Part shown: positions 1 to 9,301 of the stretch, piece by piece
Position numbering within the stretch: position 1 is the stretch's first letter
Layout of the letters: each line of letters opens with the position of its first letter
Assembly: GCF_005671395.1 (NCBI RefSeq)
Contig: NZ_CP040428.1
Location: 3,906,001-3,970,000, forward strand
Length of the DNA stretch: 64,000 nt
DNA from: Jejubacter calystegiae
GTDB taxonomy: Bacteria; Pseudomonadota; Gammaproteobacteria; Enterobacterales; Enterobacteriaceae
Direction: 5' to 3'
Notes under the pieces: generated by a model
The model's input: the letters and a program-made list of their open reading frames with translations, nothing else
The model's database searches: none
Told to the model about the DNA's origin: nothing
Made by a program: the position numbers and the translations under genes

Positions 1-47
1 CAGGGGGTTGAATGCCCGCTGCCATATTCGAAGCGTTCTTTTTTCAT
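1..47 (-). CDS. possible 5' end of a minus-strand gene cut by the window edge
   Basis: An open frame begins with ATG at 47 and runs leftwards off the window. It starts M-K-K-E-R-F-E-Y and only 15 codons are visible. No clear Shine-Dalgarno sequence precedes it. Its divergent position relative to the gene at 143 makes it plausible, but it is too short to identify and could be chance. Confidence 0.2.
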   Translation of the reverse strand, partial: MKKERFEYGSGHSTP

Positions 48-142
48 AGTAATGGCCGATTAACCGTATATCTTGTCCTGATGCGGATAATACCCCTATC
101 AGACGGCTCTGTAGAATCTCTGTTTTCAGCGAGGAGAAACAG

Positions 143-535
143 ATGAAAAACCTGAGCCAGATAGTGACCAATGCATTACAGGCGGTAATCAGCCATCCCG
201 GGCATGACGAGAAACAAATCGCGCACTATTTTTCCCCTGACTATCAGCAAATCGTTGATGGTCATCACCTGGATTACGCGCAGTTTGTTCAGCACCTTGC
301 GGCTCTCAAATCACATACCAGCCAGATGGAGGTTTACGTCAAAGCGCTGGCTACCGAAGAGGATACGGTGTTTACCCATCATTCTGTGGCAGTGGAAAAA
401 TCTTCGGGCGACAAGAGCGAATTTGAGGTTTTTGCGCGCTTTACCCTGGCGGCAGGAAAAATTATCCGCTGTGAAGAGCTCACCCGTATGGTGAGCGGCA
501 CTGCCGACGATCGGGATCTGGGCAGCAGAAAATAG
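143..535 (+). CDS. NTF2/SnoaL-like small protein
   Basis: This encodes a 130-residue soluble protein with no signal peptide or membrane segment. Its length and the pattern of an N-terminal helix (res 1-35, with a Y-F-S-P-D-Y motif) followed by strands resemble the NTF2/SnoaL cone fold, a family of small ligand-binding proteins and enzymes. A Phe/Ala-rich strand (E-F-E-V-F-A-R-F, about res 93-100) fits the sheet that lines the pocket. The start has a strong GAGGAG ribosome site. It is monocistronic and converges on purU, with an inverted repeat between the two. The substrate is unknown, and the fold call is by pattern only. Confidence 0.6.
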   Translation: MKNLSQIVTNALQAVISHPGHDEKQIAHYFSPDYQQIVDGHHLDYAQFVQHLAALKSHTSQMEVYVKALATEEDTVFTHHSVAVEKSSGDKSEFEVFARFTLAAGKIIRCEELTRMVSGTADDRDLGSRK

Positions 536-536
536 T

Positions 537-573
537 TTTCAGGCGCACGCCGGATTCCGGTATACGCCTGAAA
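537..573. terminator. hairpin between two convergent genes
   Basis: TTTCAGGCG (537-545) pairs perfectly with CGCCTGAAA (565-573), with an inner CCGGA/TCCGG. It lies directly after the stops of the NTF2-like gene and purU. The following T-run is weak on both strands, so it is a probable but not classic bidirectional terminator. Confidence 0.5.
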
Positions 574-575
574 GT

Positions 576-1439
576 TTAACGCCCAAACACCACCGTACGG
601 TTATCGTATAAAAAGACCCGCCGCTCCACGTGCCAGCTTACGGCGCGGGCCAGAGTGACACGTTCGATATCACGCCCCTTTTCGATCAGATCGTCCGGAT
701 AGTCGGCATGGGTCACCGGCTCCACGCTCTGGGCGATAATCGGGCCTTCGTCCAGCTCCTCGTTGATATAGTGCGCGGTGGCGCCCACCAGTTTCACCCC
801 TTTAGCCCATGCCTGATGATAGGGTTTCGCCCCCTTAAAGCCGGGCAGCAGCGAATGGTGAATGTTGATCGCCCTGCCCGCCAGTTTGCGGCACATATCA
901 TCCGACAGCACCTGCATATAGCGCGCCAGAATCACCAGTTCGGCGCCGGTTTGCTGGACAATTTGCCACACCTGCGCTTCCTGCTGCGCCCGGGTATCCG
1001 CCGTGACTGGCAGATGGTGGTACGGCAGGCCGTGCCATTCTACCAGCGACTCCAGATCCCGGTGATTAGAGACAACCGCGCATATTTCTACCGCAAGCTG
1101 GCCGGTGCGATAGCGATACAGCAGATCGTTCAGGCAATGGTCGGTGCGGGAAACCATAATCACCACCGGAACCCGGTGCCCGGGCGCGGTCAGTCCGAAA
1201 GTCATATCGAACGCCGCCGCCCGGTCGGCGAAGCCCGCCTCAAAGGCCTGGCTGTCGAACCCAGTCTGCGGCCGGAATTCGGTACGGATAAAAAAGCGCC
1301 CGGATTCGCGATCGTCGAACGAATTCTGTTCGGTAATGTAGCAGCCGTTCTCGCGCAGAAATCCGGTTACCGCATCCACCGTACCAAGCCTTCCCGGGCA
1401 CTGGGCCGTCATAATCCAGCCATCATTATTACGACTCAT
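576..1439 (-). CDS. purU: formyltetrahydrofolate deformylase
   Basis: PurU hydrolyses 10-formyl-THF to THF and formate, balancing the one-carbon pool. The 287-residue protein has an N-terminal ACT-like domain (about res 5-85) and a C-terminal formyltransferase domain. The active-site run N-I-H-H-S-L-L-P-G is near res 192-200, and an L-D-E-G motif lies near res 229-232, giving the expected Asn/His/Asp triad (N192, H194, D230). It is the last gene of glyA-soxBDAG-purU, 12 bp after soxG. That order matches, as I recall, the Pseudomonas sarcosine operon. The N-terminus differs from housekeeping enterobacterial PurU, so this is probably a second, pathway-linked copy. Confidence 0.93.
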   Translation of the reverse strand: MSRNNDGWIMTAQCPGRLGTVDAVTGFLRENGCYITEQNSFDDRESGRFFIRTEFRPQTGFDSQAFEAGFADRAAAFDMTFGLTAPGHRVPVVIMVSRTDHCLNDLLYRYRTGQLAVEICAVVSNHRDLESLVEWHGLPYHHLPVTADTRAQQEAQVWQIVQQTGAELVILARYMQVLSDDMCRKLAGRAINIHHSLLPGFKGAKPYHQAWAKGVKLVGATAHYINEELDEGPIIAQSVEPVTHADYPDDLIEKGRDIERVTLARAVSWHVERRVFLYDNRTVVFGR

Positions 1440-1451
1440 CTCGCTTCTCCG

Positions 1452-2096
1452 TCAGGGAATGATGCCAATGTCGTACTCCTCGCCGGCATCCAGCAGCCAG
1501 CGCCACAGGTAATCGGCAAAGCTGCGTCTTACCACCAGTTCCCAGCAGTCGTTATCCGGCCTGCGCAGTATGGCGGTAGTTTTGGCGAACACGGTGGTTA
1601 CCCCCTTGCCGACGGGAAAGTTATCCGGGTGAACGTCGTAGACCACCGACTTCATCAACAGCTCCCTGACCTTTTCCCCTCGCAACTCCAGCAGCGTCTG
1701 GCCGCCGCTGGCATTGGTGATAGCGAAATGGGCATCTCCCAGCGCCGCCCGCAGCCGGTTTTCCACCTCGAATTCGCTACCTTCCGGCACAATCAGCAGC
1801 CATTCATCCGGCGACAGCCACTGGGCGCTGATCTCGCCGCTTTCATGGGTCACCAGTCCCAGCGGCTGACCGGGAAGCCCAATCCCCAGCACGTCGCGCA
1901 GCGCCTGGTCCAGCACAATGGCGCCGCCGCGCAGAATCAGATGCCCGCAAAACGGACGTTCGCGCAGGGTCACGCCGCTGCGCTCGCTGGCCTCCGGCCG
2001 TCCCTGGTTGTGGTAGGTCAACGTCAGCGGTGATTCGCGCCTCACCTGTACGGCGGGATGGCTGTTAAAGGTGCTTATCTTTACGGCATCAGACAT
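1452..2096 (-). CDS. soxG: sarcosine oxidase, gamma subunit
   Basis: This is a 214-residue gamma subunit of heterotetrameric sarcosine oxidase, which has a GcvT-like/aminomethyltransferase-related fold. The sequence shows the usual short N-terminus, a central run of sheet-forming segments (L-I-V-P-E-G near res 100) and the C-terminal S-F-A-D-Y-L-W-R-W-L-L-D signature. The start overlaps the 3' end of soxA by 8 bp, so translation is coupled. The role is mainly structural, in assembly of the alpha/beta/gamma/delta complex. The family call rests on order and length as well as sequence. Confidence 0.93.
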   Translation of the reverse strand: MSDAVKISTFNSHPAVQVRRESPLTLTYHNQGRPEASERSGVTLRERPFCGHLILRGGAIVLDQALRDVLGIGLPGQPLGLVTHESGEISAQWLSPDEWLLIVPEGSEFEVENRLRAALGDAHFAITNASGGQTLLELRGEKVRELLMKSVVYDVHPDNFPVGKGVTTVFAKTTAILRRPDNDCWELVVRRSFADYLWRWLLDAGEEYDIGIIP

Positions 2097-5000
2097 TCTG
2101 GCGCTCTCCTTTGGGATCGAGGAAGACAGTACTGACTATTTCGGCTTCATGAATCTGACCGTCGGCCATCGGTAGCCAGACGGTGTGACCCATTTTCTGG
2201 TGGCCGTCTTTAACCACCGCCAGCGCGAAACCGCTGTCCAGGCTCGGACTGTAGTAGCTGGAGGTGACGTGGCCGACCATCGGTACTGGTATTGGATGAT
2301 TGGGTTCCAGAACGATCTGCGCCCCCTCTTCCAGAATCACCCGCGGGTCTTTAGGACGCAGCCCCACCAGTTGTTTGCGGTCTTTACGTCGGGTATCGGC
2401 ACGCGACAGCGCCCGCTTGCCCACCCAGGAGAAGGCTTTGTCGTAGCCCACGCACCACTGCATGCCGAGATCTTCCGGCGTCATGGAACCGTCGGTATCC
2501 TGACCGGCGATAATAAAGCCCTTCTCAGCGCGCAGTACGTGCATGGTTTCGGTGCCATACGGCGTCAGGCCATATTTTTCACCACGTTCGAACAGCGCCT
2601 CCCAAACGTGGCGCGCGTAGTTGGCCTGCACGTTAATTTCATAAGAGAGTTCACCGGTAAACGAAATGCGGAACACCCGTGCCGGAACCCCGGCGACGGT
2701 CCCTTCGCGCCAGTCCATAAACTTAAAGGCTTCACGCGACAGGTCGATATCACACAGCTCACCCAGTAAACGGCGAGACTCCGGCCCCGACAGGGAAAGG
2801 GTCGCCCAGTGGTCGGTTACCGAGGTGAAGAACACCTGTAGATCCGGCCATTCGGTCTGATGCCACAGCTCCAGCCATTCCAGTACCGCCGCCGCGCCTC
2901 CGGTACTGGTGGTCATCAGGAAGTGGTTATCACCCAGGCAACTGGTGGTGCCATCATCCATCACCATGCCGTCATCCTTGCACATCAGACCATAGCGCAC
3001 CCGACCAAAGCCCAGTTTCGCCCACTTATTGGTGTAGATGCGCTCCAGGAAGGTGCGGGCATCCGGCCCCTGAATATCGATCTTACCCAGCGTAGAAGCG
3101 TCGAGGATCCCCACGCCGTTACGTACGGCGCGGCACTCCCTTGCCACGGCCTGTTCCATCGTTTCAGTGCCCTGCGGGAAGTACCACGGGCGCTTCCACT
3201 GCCCCACCTCTTCAAATTCGGCGCCCCGATCCAGATGCCACTGGTGCAGCGCGGTATGGCGCTCGGGATCAAACAGCCCGCCGCAGTGACGCCCCACCAC
3301 GGCGCCAAAGGCGACGGGCGTATAGTTGGGGCGGAACACCGTGGTGCCGACCTCTGGAATGGAACGTCCCAGACAGCGGGCGGCGATAGCCATACCATTG
3401 ATATTGCCCAGTTTGCCCTGATCGGTCCCGAAGCCCATCACGGTGTAACGTTTAATATGCTCGATGGATTCAAAGCCTTCACGTATCGCCACTTCGATCG
3501 ACGCCGCAGTCACGTCATTCTGCATATCGACGAACTGCTTCGGCGCCCGGGAAGTGGGCTGGTCATGGGGAACCTGATACAGCGCCAGGGCGGCACTCTC
3601 CCGGTGGTTCGCCACCTCGGGAAGTGCGACCTCCACCGGTTGACCGCCGGTTTCGCTGGCGGCCTGGCGGCCCGCCGCCGCTCCGTCGCGCAGGGCGTCA
3701 ACGGTGGCTAAGGCACCGGTCACGGCCCCGGCGGAGATCACGCCATCAACCTGCGGGGCGACAAATCCCGGCACATCGTCGCGCCAGACTGGCCGTGCGC
3801 CGGTATGCACCGCCAGGTGAATCACCGGGCTGTAACCACCGGAGCTTGCCACCGTGTCGCACTCCAGACTATCGACCCGATCCACCACCCGAAAGCCCGC
3901 GCTGTCGATACGGGCGACCCGCACCCTACCCACCCGGGAGCCGCCCTGGGCTTCGATCACCGCACTGCCGCTGATAATACGAATGCCTCTGGCCCGGGCC
4001 TGAGCCACCCGTTCGCCGTCGGGGTTATCTCTGGCATCGACAATCGCCACCACTTCCCGACCTGCATCCAGCCAGTCCAGGGCTGTGCAGTAGGCCCGAT
4101 CGTTACTGGTAGACAGCACCAGGCGCTGGCCCGGCGCCACGCCATAGCGATGAAGATAAGTCGAGATAGCACCGGCGACGAAGTTGCCCGGAATATCATT
4201 ACCCGCGTACACCAGCGGCCGCTCGTGGGCGCCGCTGGCCAGCACGACTCGCCCTACCCGTACCCGATGCAGACGCAGCCGCGCCTGACGAGCCGGGGCC
4301 GTTTCCCCCAGATGATCGGTACGCCGCTCCAGCAGGGTCACAAAGTTGTGATCGTGGCGCCCGGTGGCGGTAGTGCGCGGCAGTAGCTGTACGTTGGCAA
4401 GCTTCGCCAGTTCCGCCAGGGTTTCCGCCACCCAGCGAGCGGCATCGCGGCCGTTTAGCGGTTCGCGACTATCGAGCAGCGAGCCGCCCATCTCTTCCTG
4501 TTCATCCACCAGAATCACCCGCACGCCGCTGCGTCCGGCAGCCAGCGCCGCCGCCAGACCGGCCGGACCGGCGCCGACAATCAGGACATCGCAGTGCTGA
4601 TTCAGATGATCGTAGCTGTCGGGGTCGCGCTCTTTGGGGCTACGCCCCAACCCGGCCCCTTTGCGGATGTACTTCTCCCAGGTCATCCACATCGAGGCTG
4701 GTTTCATAAAGGTTTTGTAGTAAAAGCCGGGGGGCATAAATCGGCCCAGCATTTTACCCACTCCGCCCATCAGATCGCGCTCGGCGCTGGGCCAGCCGTT
4801 GGTGCTGCTTGCCACCAGTCCGTCATACAACGCCTGCTGGGTGGCCCGGACGTTAGGCACCTGGCTGGCCTCGGTGCTGCCCAGTTGCACCACGGCATTG
4901 GGCTCTTCGGCACCGGCGGCCACAATGCCGCGCGGGCGTCCGTACTTAAAGCTGCGGTTAACGATATCCACGCCGTTGGCCAGTAGCGCCGAGGCCAGAG

Positions 5001-5103
5001 TATCGCCAGCAAAACCCTGTAAAGTCTTGCCGTTAAAGCGGAAGCTGAGCGGACGCTTGCGATCGATACGACCGCCATCGGCCAGACGATTCACCTGTTT
5101 CAT
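2089..5103 (-). CDS. soxA: sarcosine oxidase, alpha subunit
   Basis: This large 1004-residue subunit binds NAD and folate and carries the methyl group from sarcosine to tetrahydrofolate. The N-terminal 2Fe-2S-like/ubiquitin-like segment (res 15-100) is followed by a dinucleotide-binding domain with G-A-G-P-A-G at about 177-182, a second FAD/NAD-binding region, and a C-terminal aminomethyltransferase (GcvT-like) domain from about res 610. The length equals the usual 965-1005. It overlaps soxD by 4 bp (ATGA) and soxG by 8 bp, the tight packing of a single operon. The cytoplasmic complex oxidises sarcosine to glycine, hydrogen peroxide and methylene-THF. Confidence 0.97.
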   Translation of the reverse strand: MKQVNRLADGGRIDRKRPLSFRFNGKTLQGFAGDTLASALLANGVDIVNRSFKYGRPRGIVAAGAEEPNAVVQLGSTEASQVPNVRATQQALYDGLVASSTNGWPSAERDLMGGVGKMLGRFMPPGFYYKTFMKPASMWMTWEKYIRKGAGLGRSPKERDPDSYDHLNQHCDVLIVGAGPAGLAAALAAGRSGVRVILVDEQEEMGGSLLDSREPLNGRDAARWVAETLAELAKLANVQLLPRTTATGRHDHNFVTLLERRTDHLGETAPARQARLRLHRVRVGRVVLASGAHERPLVYAGNDIPGNFVAGAISTYLHRYGVAPGQRLVLSTSNDRAYCTALDWLDAGREVVAIVDARDNPDGERVAQARARGIRIISGSAVIEAQGGSRVGRVRVARIDSAGFRVVDRVDSLECDTVASSGGYSPVIHLAVHTGARPVWRDDVPGFVAPQVDGVISAGAVTGALATVDALRDGAAAGRQAASETGGQPVEVALPEVANHRESAALALYQVPHDQPTSRAPKQFVDMQNDVTAASIEVAIREGFESIEHIKRYTVMGFGTDQGKLGNINGMAIAARCLGRSIPEVGTTVFRPNYTPVAFGAVVGRHCGGLFDPERHTALHQWHLDRGAEFEEVGQWKRPWYFPQGTETMEQAVARECRAVRNGVGILDASTLGKIDIQGPDARTFLERIYTNKWAKLGFGRVRYGLMCKDDGMVMDDGTTSCLGDNHFLMTTSTGGAAAVLEWLELWHQTEWPDLQVFFTSVTDHWATLSLSGPESRRLLGELCDIDLSREAFKFMDWREGTVAGVPARVFRISFTGELSYEINVQANYARHVWEALFERGEKYGLTPYGTETMHVLRAEKGFIIAGQDTDGSMTPEDLGMQWCVGYDKAFSWVGKRALSRADTRRKDRKQLVGLRPKDPRVILEEGAQIVLEPNHPIPVPMVGHVTSSYYSPSLDSGFALAVVKDGHQKMGHTVWLPMADGQIHEAEIVSTVFLDPKGERQNV

Positions 5104-5471
5104 ACCCCACCTCCGGCCTGGCGTCGCTCATCGCTGGCGACGGTTTCGATTTCGCTGTCGTCGCGCCGTGGCAGGGTCACCACCTCGGCCCCGGCGCTGG
5201 CTTTCGGCTGTTCGCCGATCCGGTAAGTTTCCAGAATCTGGTAGCTCACCGTATGACGTACCACGTTAAAGAATTTGCGGCATCCCGCAGCATGCACCCA
5301 AAGTTCCCGGTGAATGCCGCGCGGGTTATCGCGAAAAAACAGATAGTCGCCCCACTCTTCATCGCTACAGGCGTCAGGGTCCGCCGGGCGCACGATATGT
5401 GCCTGGCCTTTGGGGTGAAACTCTTCCTCTTCCCGGTGTTCGCCACACCAGGGGCACCAGATATGCAGCAT
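5100..5471 (-). CDS. soxD: sarcosine oxidase, delta subunit
   Basis: This small 123-residue subunit carries the structural zinc of sarcosine oxidase. Candidate ligands are C6 and C9 in the opening C-P-W-C motif and H60 and C64 in H-A-A-G-C, in the arrangement known for the family. Residues after about 95 form an acidic/Arg-rich tail slightly longer than usual. It lies 15 bp after soxB and its stop overlaps the soxA start (ATGA). The start was chosen because the C-P-W-C motif is normally within the first ten residues. Confidence 0.95.
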   Translation of the reverse strand: MLHIWCPWCGEHREEEEFHPKGQAHIVRPADPDACSDEEWGDYLFFRDNPRGIHRELWVHAAGCRKFFNVVRHTVSYQILETYRIGEQPKASAGAEVVTLPRRDDSEIETVASDERRQAGGGV

Positions 5472-5486
5472 CTCTTTGACTCCTCG

Positions 5487-6737
5487 TCAGTGGGCAACAC
5501 CGGCGGCGCCGTGTTCGTCTACCAGGGCGCCGGTATTGAAGCGATCGATCGAAAACGGGGCCGCCAGCGGATGGGGCTCGCCCTTCGCCAGGCTGGCGGC
5601 AAAGACGTGGGCCGAGCCCGGCGTGGCTTTAAAGCCGCCGGTTCCCCAGCCGCAGTTAAACCACAGCCCTTTCACTTTGGTGGGCGACAGAATCGGACTG
5701 GCGTCCGGCGTGGTATCGACGATGCCGCCCCACTGTCGGTTCATGCGCACCCGCGAGAAGGCCGGGAACATTTCGACGATCGCCTGAAGCGTATGTTCGA
5801 TGGTGGCATAGCTGCCGCGCTGCCCGTAGCCGGTGTAGCCGTCGATACCGGCGCCAATTACCAGATCGCCTTTGTCCGACTGGCTGATGTAGCCGTGAAC
5901 GTGGTTCGACATCACCACGGTATCCAGCACCGGCTTCAGCGGTTCGGAAACCAGCGCCTGGAGCGGATGCGATTCCAGCGGCAGTTTCAGCCCGGCCATT
6001 CCCGCCAGTACCCCGGAGTTGCCCGCCGCCACGCAGCCCACGGTGCGGGCTTCGATATCGCCACGGGTGGTATGAACGCCGTAAACCTGGCCGTCGCGCA
6101 TCATAAAGCCGGTGACTTCGGTCTGTTGCAGGATGTCCACTCCCAGGGCATCCGCCGCACGGGCAAAGCCCCAGGCCACGGCGTCATGACGCGCCACACC
6201 GCCCCTGGGTTGCCAGGAGGCGCCCAGGATCGGATAACGGGCGTTTTTGGAACAGTCGAGCATCGGCACCAGATCCTGCACCTGGCGGGCATCCAGTACC
6301 TCGCCGTCAATGCCGTTCAGGCGGTTGGCGTTAACCCTGCGGCGAATGTCGCGCATATCCTGAAGGGTATGCCCCAGGTTCAGCACTCCACGCTGGGAAA
6401 ACATCACGTTGTAGTTGAGATCCTGCGACAGCCCTTCCCACAGTTTCATGGAATGCTCAAACAGCGCCGCCGCCTCATCCCACAGGTAGTTGGAACGCAC
6501 GATGGTGGTGTTGCGGGCCGTATTACCGCCCCCCAGCCAGCCCTTTTCTACCACCGCGACGTTAGTAATGCCGAACTCTTTCGCCAGGTAATAGGCGGTT
6601 CCCAGTCCATGACCGCCGCCGCCGATAATAATCACATCGTAGGACTTCTTCGGCATGGGATTGCGCCACATGCGCGGCCAGTTTTCATGGTGGCTCATAC
6701 CGTGGCGCAGCAGGCTAAGCCCTGAATAATTTTGCAT
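5487..6737 (-). CDS. soxB: sarcosine oxidase, beta subunit
   Basis: This is the catalytic flavoprotein subunit, 416 residues, of the DAO/glycine oxidase family. It binds FAD and, in characterised homologues, covalent FMN. The G-G-G-G-H-G dinucleotide motif is at res 39-44. An R-H-D-A-V-A-W-G motif near 183-190 contains the likely FMN-linked histidine (H184). The opening segment (H-H-E-N-W at about 16-20) and the length match pseudomonad SoxB closely. It is the first sox gene, 18 bp after glyA. The cytoplasmic enzyme demethylates sarcosine oxidatively. Confidence 0.97.
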   Translation of the reverse strand: MQNYSGLSLLRHGMSHHENWPRMWRNPMPKKSYDVIIIGGGGHGLGTAYYLAKEFGITNVAVVEKGWLGGGNTARNTTIVRSNYLWDEAAALFEHSMKLWEGLSQDLNYNVMFSQRGVLNLGHTLQDMRDIRRRVNANRLNGIDGEVLDARQVQDLVPMLDCSKNARYPILGASWQPRGGVARHDAVAWGFARAADALGVDILQQTEVTGFMMRDGQVYGVHTTRGDIEARTVGCVAAGNSGVLAGMAGLKLPLESHPLQALVSEPLKPVLDTVVMSNHVHGYISQSDKGDLVIGAGIDGYTGYGQRGSYATIEHTLQAIVEMFPAFSRVRMNRQWGGIVDTTPDASPILSPTKVKGLWFNCGWGTGGFKATPGSAHVFAASLAKGEPHPLAAPFSIDRFNTGALVDEHGAAGVAH

Positions 6738-6755
6738 CGGATAGCTCCCTGTCTG

Positions 6756-8057
6756 TCAGGCGAAAGCGGGTCGGGACAGCGTCATGCCCTGGGGTTCGCC
6801 GTAAACCGGATAACGGGCGCACAGCTCCGCCACCCTGGAACGCACCCAGGCTTCGATATTGCTGCTCTCTTCGCCTTTCGCCAGGGTATCCAGGATGTCG
6901 CAGATCCACTCCGCCAGCTCTTCGCATTCACGCTGACCAAAGCCGCGAGTGGTGACCGCCGGGGTGCCGATACGCAGTCCCGAAGTGACAAAGGGGCTAC
7001 GGGGATCGTTTGGTACGGCGTTTTTGTTGACGGTGATATTGGCGCGACCCAGGGCGGCATCCGCCTCTTTACCGGTAATGCCCTGACGAATCAGCGACAC
7101 CAGGAACAGATGGTTATCGGTTCCGCCGGAGACCAGATCGAAACCGCGGCGGGCAAAGACGCCGGCCATCGCCCGGGCATTGTCGATAACCCGGGCCTGG
7201 TAGCGGACAAATTCTTCGTTCATCGCTTCACGCAGCGCCACCGCTTTAGCCGCAATCACGTGCATCAGGGGACCGCCCTGCTGCCCGGGGAACACCGCGC
7301 CATTCAGTTTCTTGTACAGCTCTTCATCGCCGCTGGCGGAGAGGATCATCCCGCCGCGCGGGCCGCGCAGGGTCTTATGGGTGGTAGTGGTCACCACATG
7401 GGCATGGGGCAACGGGCTGGGGTAGCAGCGGGCCGCCACCAGCCCGGCTACGTGGGCCATATCCACCATCAGCCAGGCGCCCACTTCGTCGGCGATCTCA
7501 CGAAACCGACGCCAGTTCACCACCCGGGCATAGGCGGAAAAACCGGCGATAATCAGCTTCGGCCGATGTTCACGGGCCAGCGCCAGCACTTCGTCGTAGT
7601 CGATTTCGCCGGTTTCCGGGTTCAGGCCATATTGCACCGCGTTGTAGTGCTTACCGGAAACGTTGGGGGCCGCGCCGTGCGTTAAGTGGCCGCCATGGGC
7701 CAGGCTCATCCCCAGAATAGTGTCCCCCGGCGCCACCAGCGCCATAAAGGCCGCGGCATTGGCCTGAGCGCCGGAGTGCGGCTGTACGTTGGCGTAATCC
7801 GCCCCGAACAGCATGCAGGCGCGCTCAATCGCCAGCCGCTCCACCACGTCAACGTGTTCGCAGCCGCCGTAATAGCGCTTGCCAGGATAACCTTCGGCAT
7901 ATTTGTTGGTCAGTTGACTCCCCTGTACCGCCATCACCTGAGGACTGGCGTAATTTTCGGAAGCGATCAGTTCGATATGGCTTTCCTGGCGCACCATCTC
8001 ATCAACGACGGCGGCGAACAGCTGCGGATCGGTATTGTTCAAATCATCGGCATTCAT
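6756..8057 (-). CDS. glyA: serine hydroxymethyltransferase, sarcosine-operon copy
   Basis: This PLP enzyme interconverts glycine plus 5,10-methylene-THF with serine plus THF, so here it would consume both products of sarcosine oxidase. The 433-residue protein has the Schiff-base lysine at K228 in [10 protein letters not shown], the PLP-contacting D199 in M-V-D-M-A-H, and the [13 protein letters not shown] substrate loop near 53-65. It is 16 residues longer than E. coli GlyA and diverges from it, so it is probably a second copy dedicated to this operon. It is the first gene of glyA-soxBDAG-purU. Confidence 0.96.
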   Translation of the reverse strand: MNADDLNNTDPQLFAAVVDEMVRQESHIELIASENYASPQVMAVQGSQLTNKYAEGYPGKRYYGGCEHVDVVERLAIERACMLFGADYANVQPHSGAQANAAAFMALVAPGDTILGMSLAHGGHLTHGAAPNVSGKHYNAVQYGLNPETGEIDYDEVLALAREHRPKLIIAGFSAYARVVNWRRFREIADEVGAWLMVDMAHVAGLVAARCYPSPLPHAHVVTTTTHKTLRGPRGGMILSASGDEELYKKLNGAVFPGQQGGPLMHVIAAKAVALREAMNEEFVRYQARVIDNARAMAGVFARRGFDLVSGGTDNHLFLVSLIRQGITGKEADAALGRANITVNKNAVPNDPRSPFVTSGLRIGTPAVTTRGFGQRECEELAEWICDILDTLAKGEESSNIEAWVRSRVAELCARYPVYGEPQGMTLSRPAFA

Positions 8058-8148
8058 CTGATTATCCTCAGGGTTAGCGCTACGGCGGCACCATCCGCCA
8101 TCCGTTAGCCAGGATAGACCGGAGGGCGGTCCTGAAGATTGAGCAGAT

Positions 8149-8177
8149 GCGACACCTTTCTGTCACAATCGCGACAC
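8149..8177. promoter_or_regulatory. direct repeat upstream of glyA, candidate AraC-family site
   Basis: GCGACAC occurs at 8149-8155 and again at 8171-8177, exactly 22 bp apart, about 92 bp upstream of the glyA start. Two heptamers on the same face of the helix is the usual geometry for an AraC-type activator. The regulator encoded immediately upstream (8260-9297) is the obvious candidate. Binding is inferred, not shown. Confidence 0.45.
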
Positions 8178-8247
8178 AGGTTTTTAATTGATTGTTATTA
8201 AAGGAAATAGACTGACCGCGGGGATTTGTATTTTTGCGTGAAATAGC

Positions 8248-8271
8248 AAAAAACGCCGGTTAACCTCGGCG
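8248..8271 (-). terminator. rho-independent terminator of the AraC-type regulator gene
   Basis: Read on the minus strand, CGCCG and CGGCG form a stem around an 8-nt loop, followed by six T residues. The hairpin overlaps the last codons and the stop of the regulator gene. It would insulate the sox operon from the regulator transcript. Confidence 0.65.
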
Positions 8272-9297
8272 CTGAAGGCGTTCGGGCTCTCCGATATGCA
8301 AAAAGAAGGGATCAACTGCCCGATCGCTACCGGTTTTGCGGGCCTGCGACGGCGTGTAGCCAAAGGCTTCGCGGAACTGACGCGAGAAGTGGGCGGTATC
8401 AGAAAAACCACAGCGCTCGCCAATGTCAGTGATGGTGCGCGGGGTGTAGTGCAGCAGCCACAGGCCGTAGCGCAGCCGCAGATTGCGCATAAAACGCTGA
8501 GGAGTCACCCCCAGTTCGTCGCGGAATTTACGTTCGATATTGCGCCGCGAGGTGCCCACCCGCCGCGCCAGATCGTCGATAGACAGCGATTCGCCCAGGT
8601 GCTGGGAAATGATATCAATGGCCCGGCGCAGCGCCCTGTCCGCCACCCGTTCGAACACCACCGGCTGCGGCTGCGGATGTTCGCCGCGCCGCCCTTCGTC
8701 AATCAGCATGATATGCAGGCTTTTCATGGCCCAGGCGCGACCCAGATGGCGTTCCACCAGGTAGGCGGCCAGATCCGCCGCCGCGCTGCCGCCAGCGCAG
8801 GTGATCAAATCGCCGTCATCCACGAACAGCCGGTCGGCCACCGGCGCGACTTCCGGAAAACGGTGGGTCAGATCGCCATGGTGATACCAGCTCACGCAGC
8901 AGCGACGCCCGGGCATCACCCCGGCCTGAATCAGCGCAAATACGCCGGTGCAGATCCCCACCAGCGGCCCCCCTGCCGCTGCCGCCCGGCGAATATAGTC
9001 CAGCGCCAGCTGGTCGGTGCGGTCGTTTTCATCCTGCACCCCGCCGATGACCACCAGGTAATCAAAGCGCGTCGGATCATCAAAAGGCTTGCAGGGAGAA
9101 ACGGCGGCGTCGCAACTGGAAAGCGCTGGCTGGCCGTCGCCGGTCATAAAGCGCCAGTGGCAGCGCACCTGACAGCTGCGATCCCCCTCATCGGCGGCCA
9201 GCCTCAGGCAGTCGACAAAAGCGGCAAACGGCAGCAGCGTAAAGCGTTGTAGCAGAACAAAACCTACCGTAAGCAAGGGCGACGCATCGGTCATCAT
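8260..9297 (-). CDS. AraC-family regulator with DJ-1/PfpI-like sensor (GbdR/SouR type)
   Basis: The N-terminal two thirds is a class-I glutamine-amidotransferase-like domain. It includes V-V-I-G-G-V and a G-I-C-T-G-V-F-A-L nucleophile-elbow-like motif. The C-terminal 100 residues hold a double AraC helix-turn-helix ending in G-F-S-D-T-A-H-F-S-R-Q-F-R. In Pseudomonas, regulators of this architecture (GbdR, SouR) sense glycine betaine or sarcosine and activate glyA-soxBDAG-purU. Its position directly upstream of that operon supports the same role. I start it at the tandem ATG at 9297/9294 because the in-frame extension upstream reads through a palindromic repeat. The ribosome site is weak. Confidence 0.85.
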   Translation of the reverse strand: MMTDASPLLTVGFVLLQRFTLLPFAAFVDCLRLAADEGDRSCQVRCHWRFMTGDGQPALSSCDAAVSPCKPFDDPTRFDYLVVIGGVQDENDRTDQLALDYIRRAAAAGGPLVGICTGVFALIQAGVMPGRRCCVSWYHHGDLTHRFPEVAPVADRLFVDDGDLITCAGGSAAADLAAYLVERHLGRAWAMKSLHIMLIDEGRRGEHPQPQPVVFERVADRALRRAIDIISQHLGESLSIDDLARRVGTSRRNIERKFRDELGVTPQRFMRNLRLRYGLWLLHYTPRTITDIGERCGFSDTAHFSRQFREAFGYTPSQARKTGSDRAVDPFFLHIGEPERLQRRG

Positions 9298-9301
9298 TTT
9301 C

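Noticed and set aside
630-2033. 467-codon plus-strand open frame opposite purU/soxG
   Set aside because: It mirrors the coding bias of the minus-strand genes; its product has no recognised domains.
5253-6725. 490-codon plus-strand open frame opposite soxB
   Set aside because: Antisense shadow of soxB in G+C-rich DNA.
8058-8259. Glycine riboswitch before glyA
   Set aside because: I looked for the paired-aptamer motifs of glycine riboswitches and did not find them; a direct-repeat activator site explains the region better.
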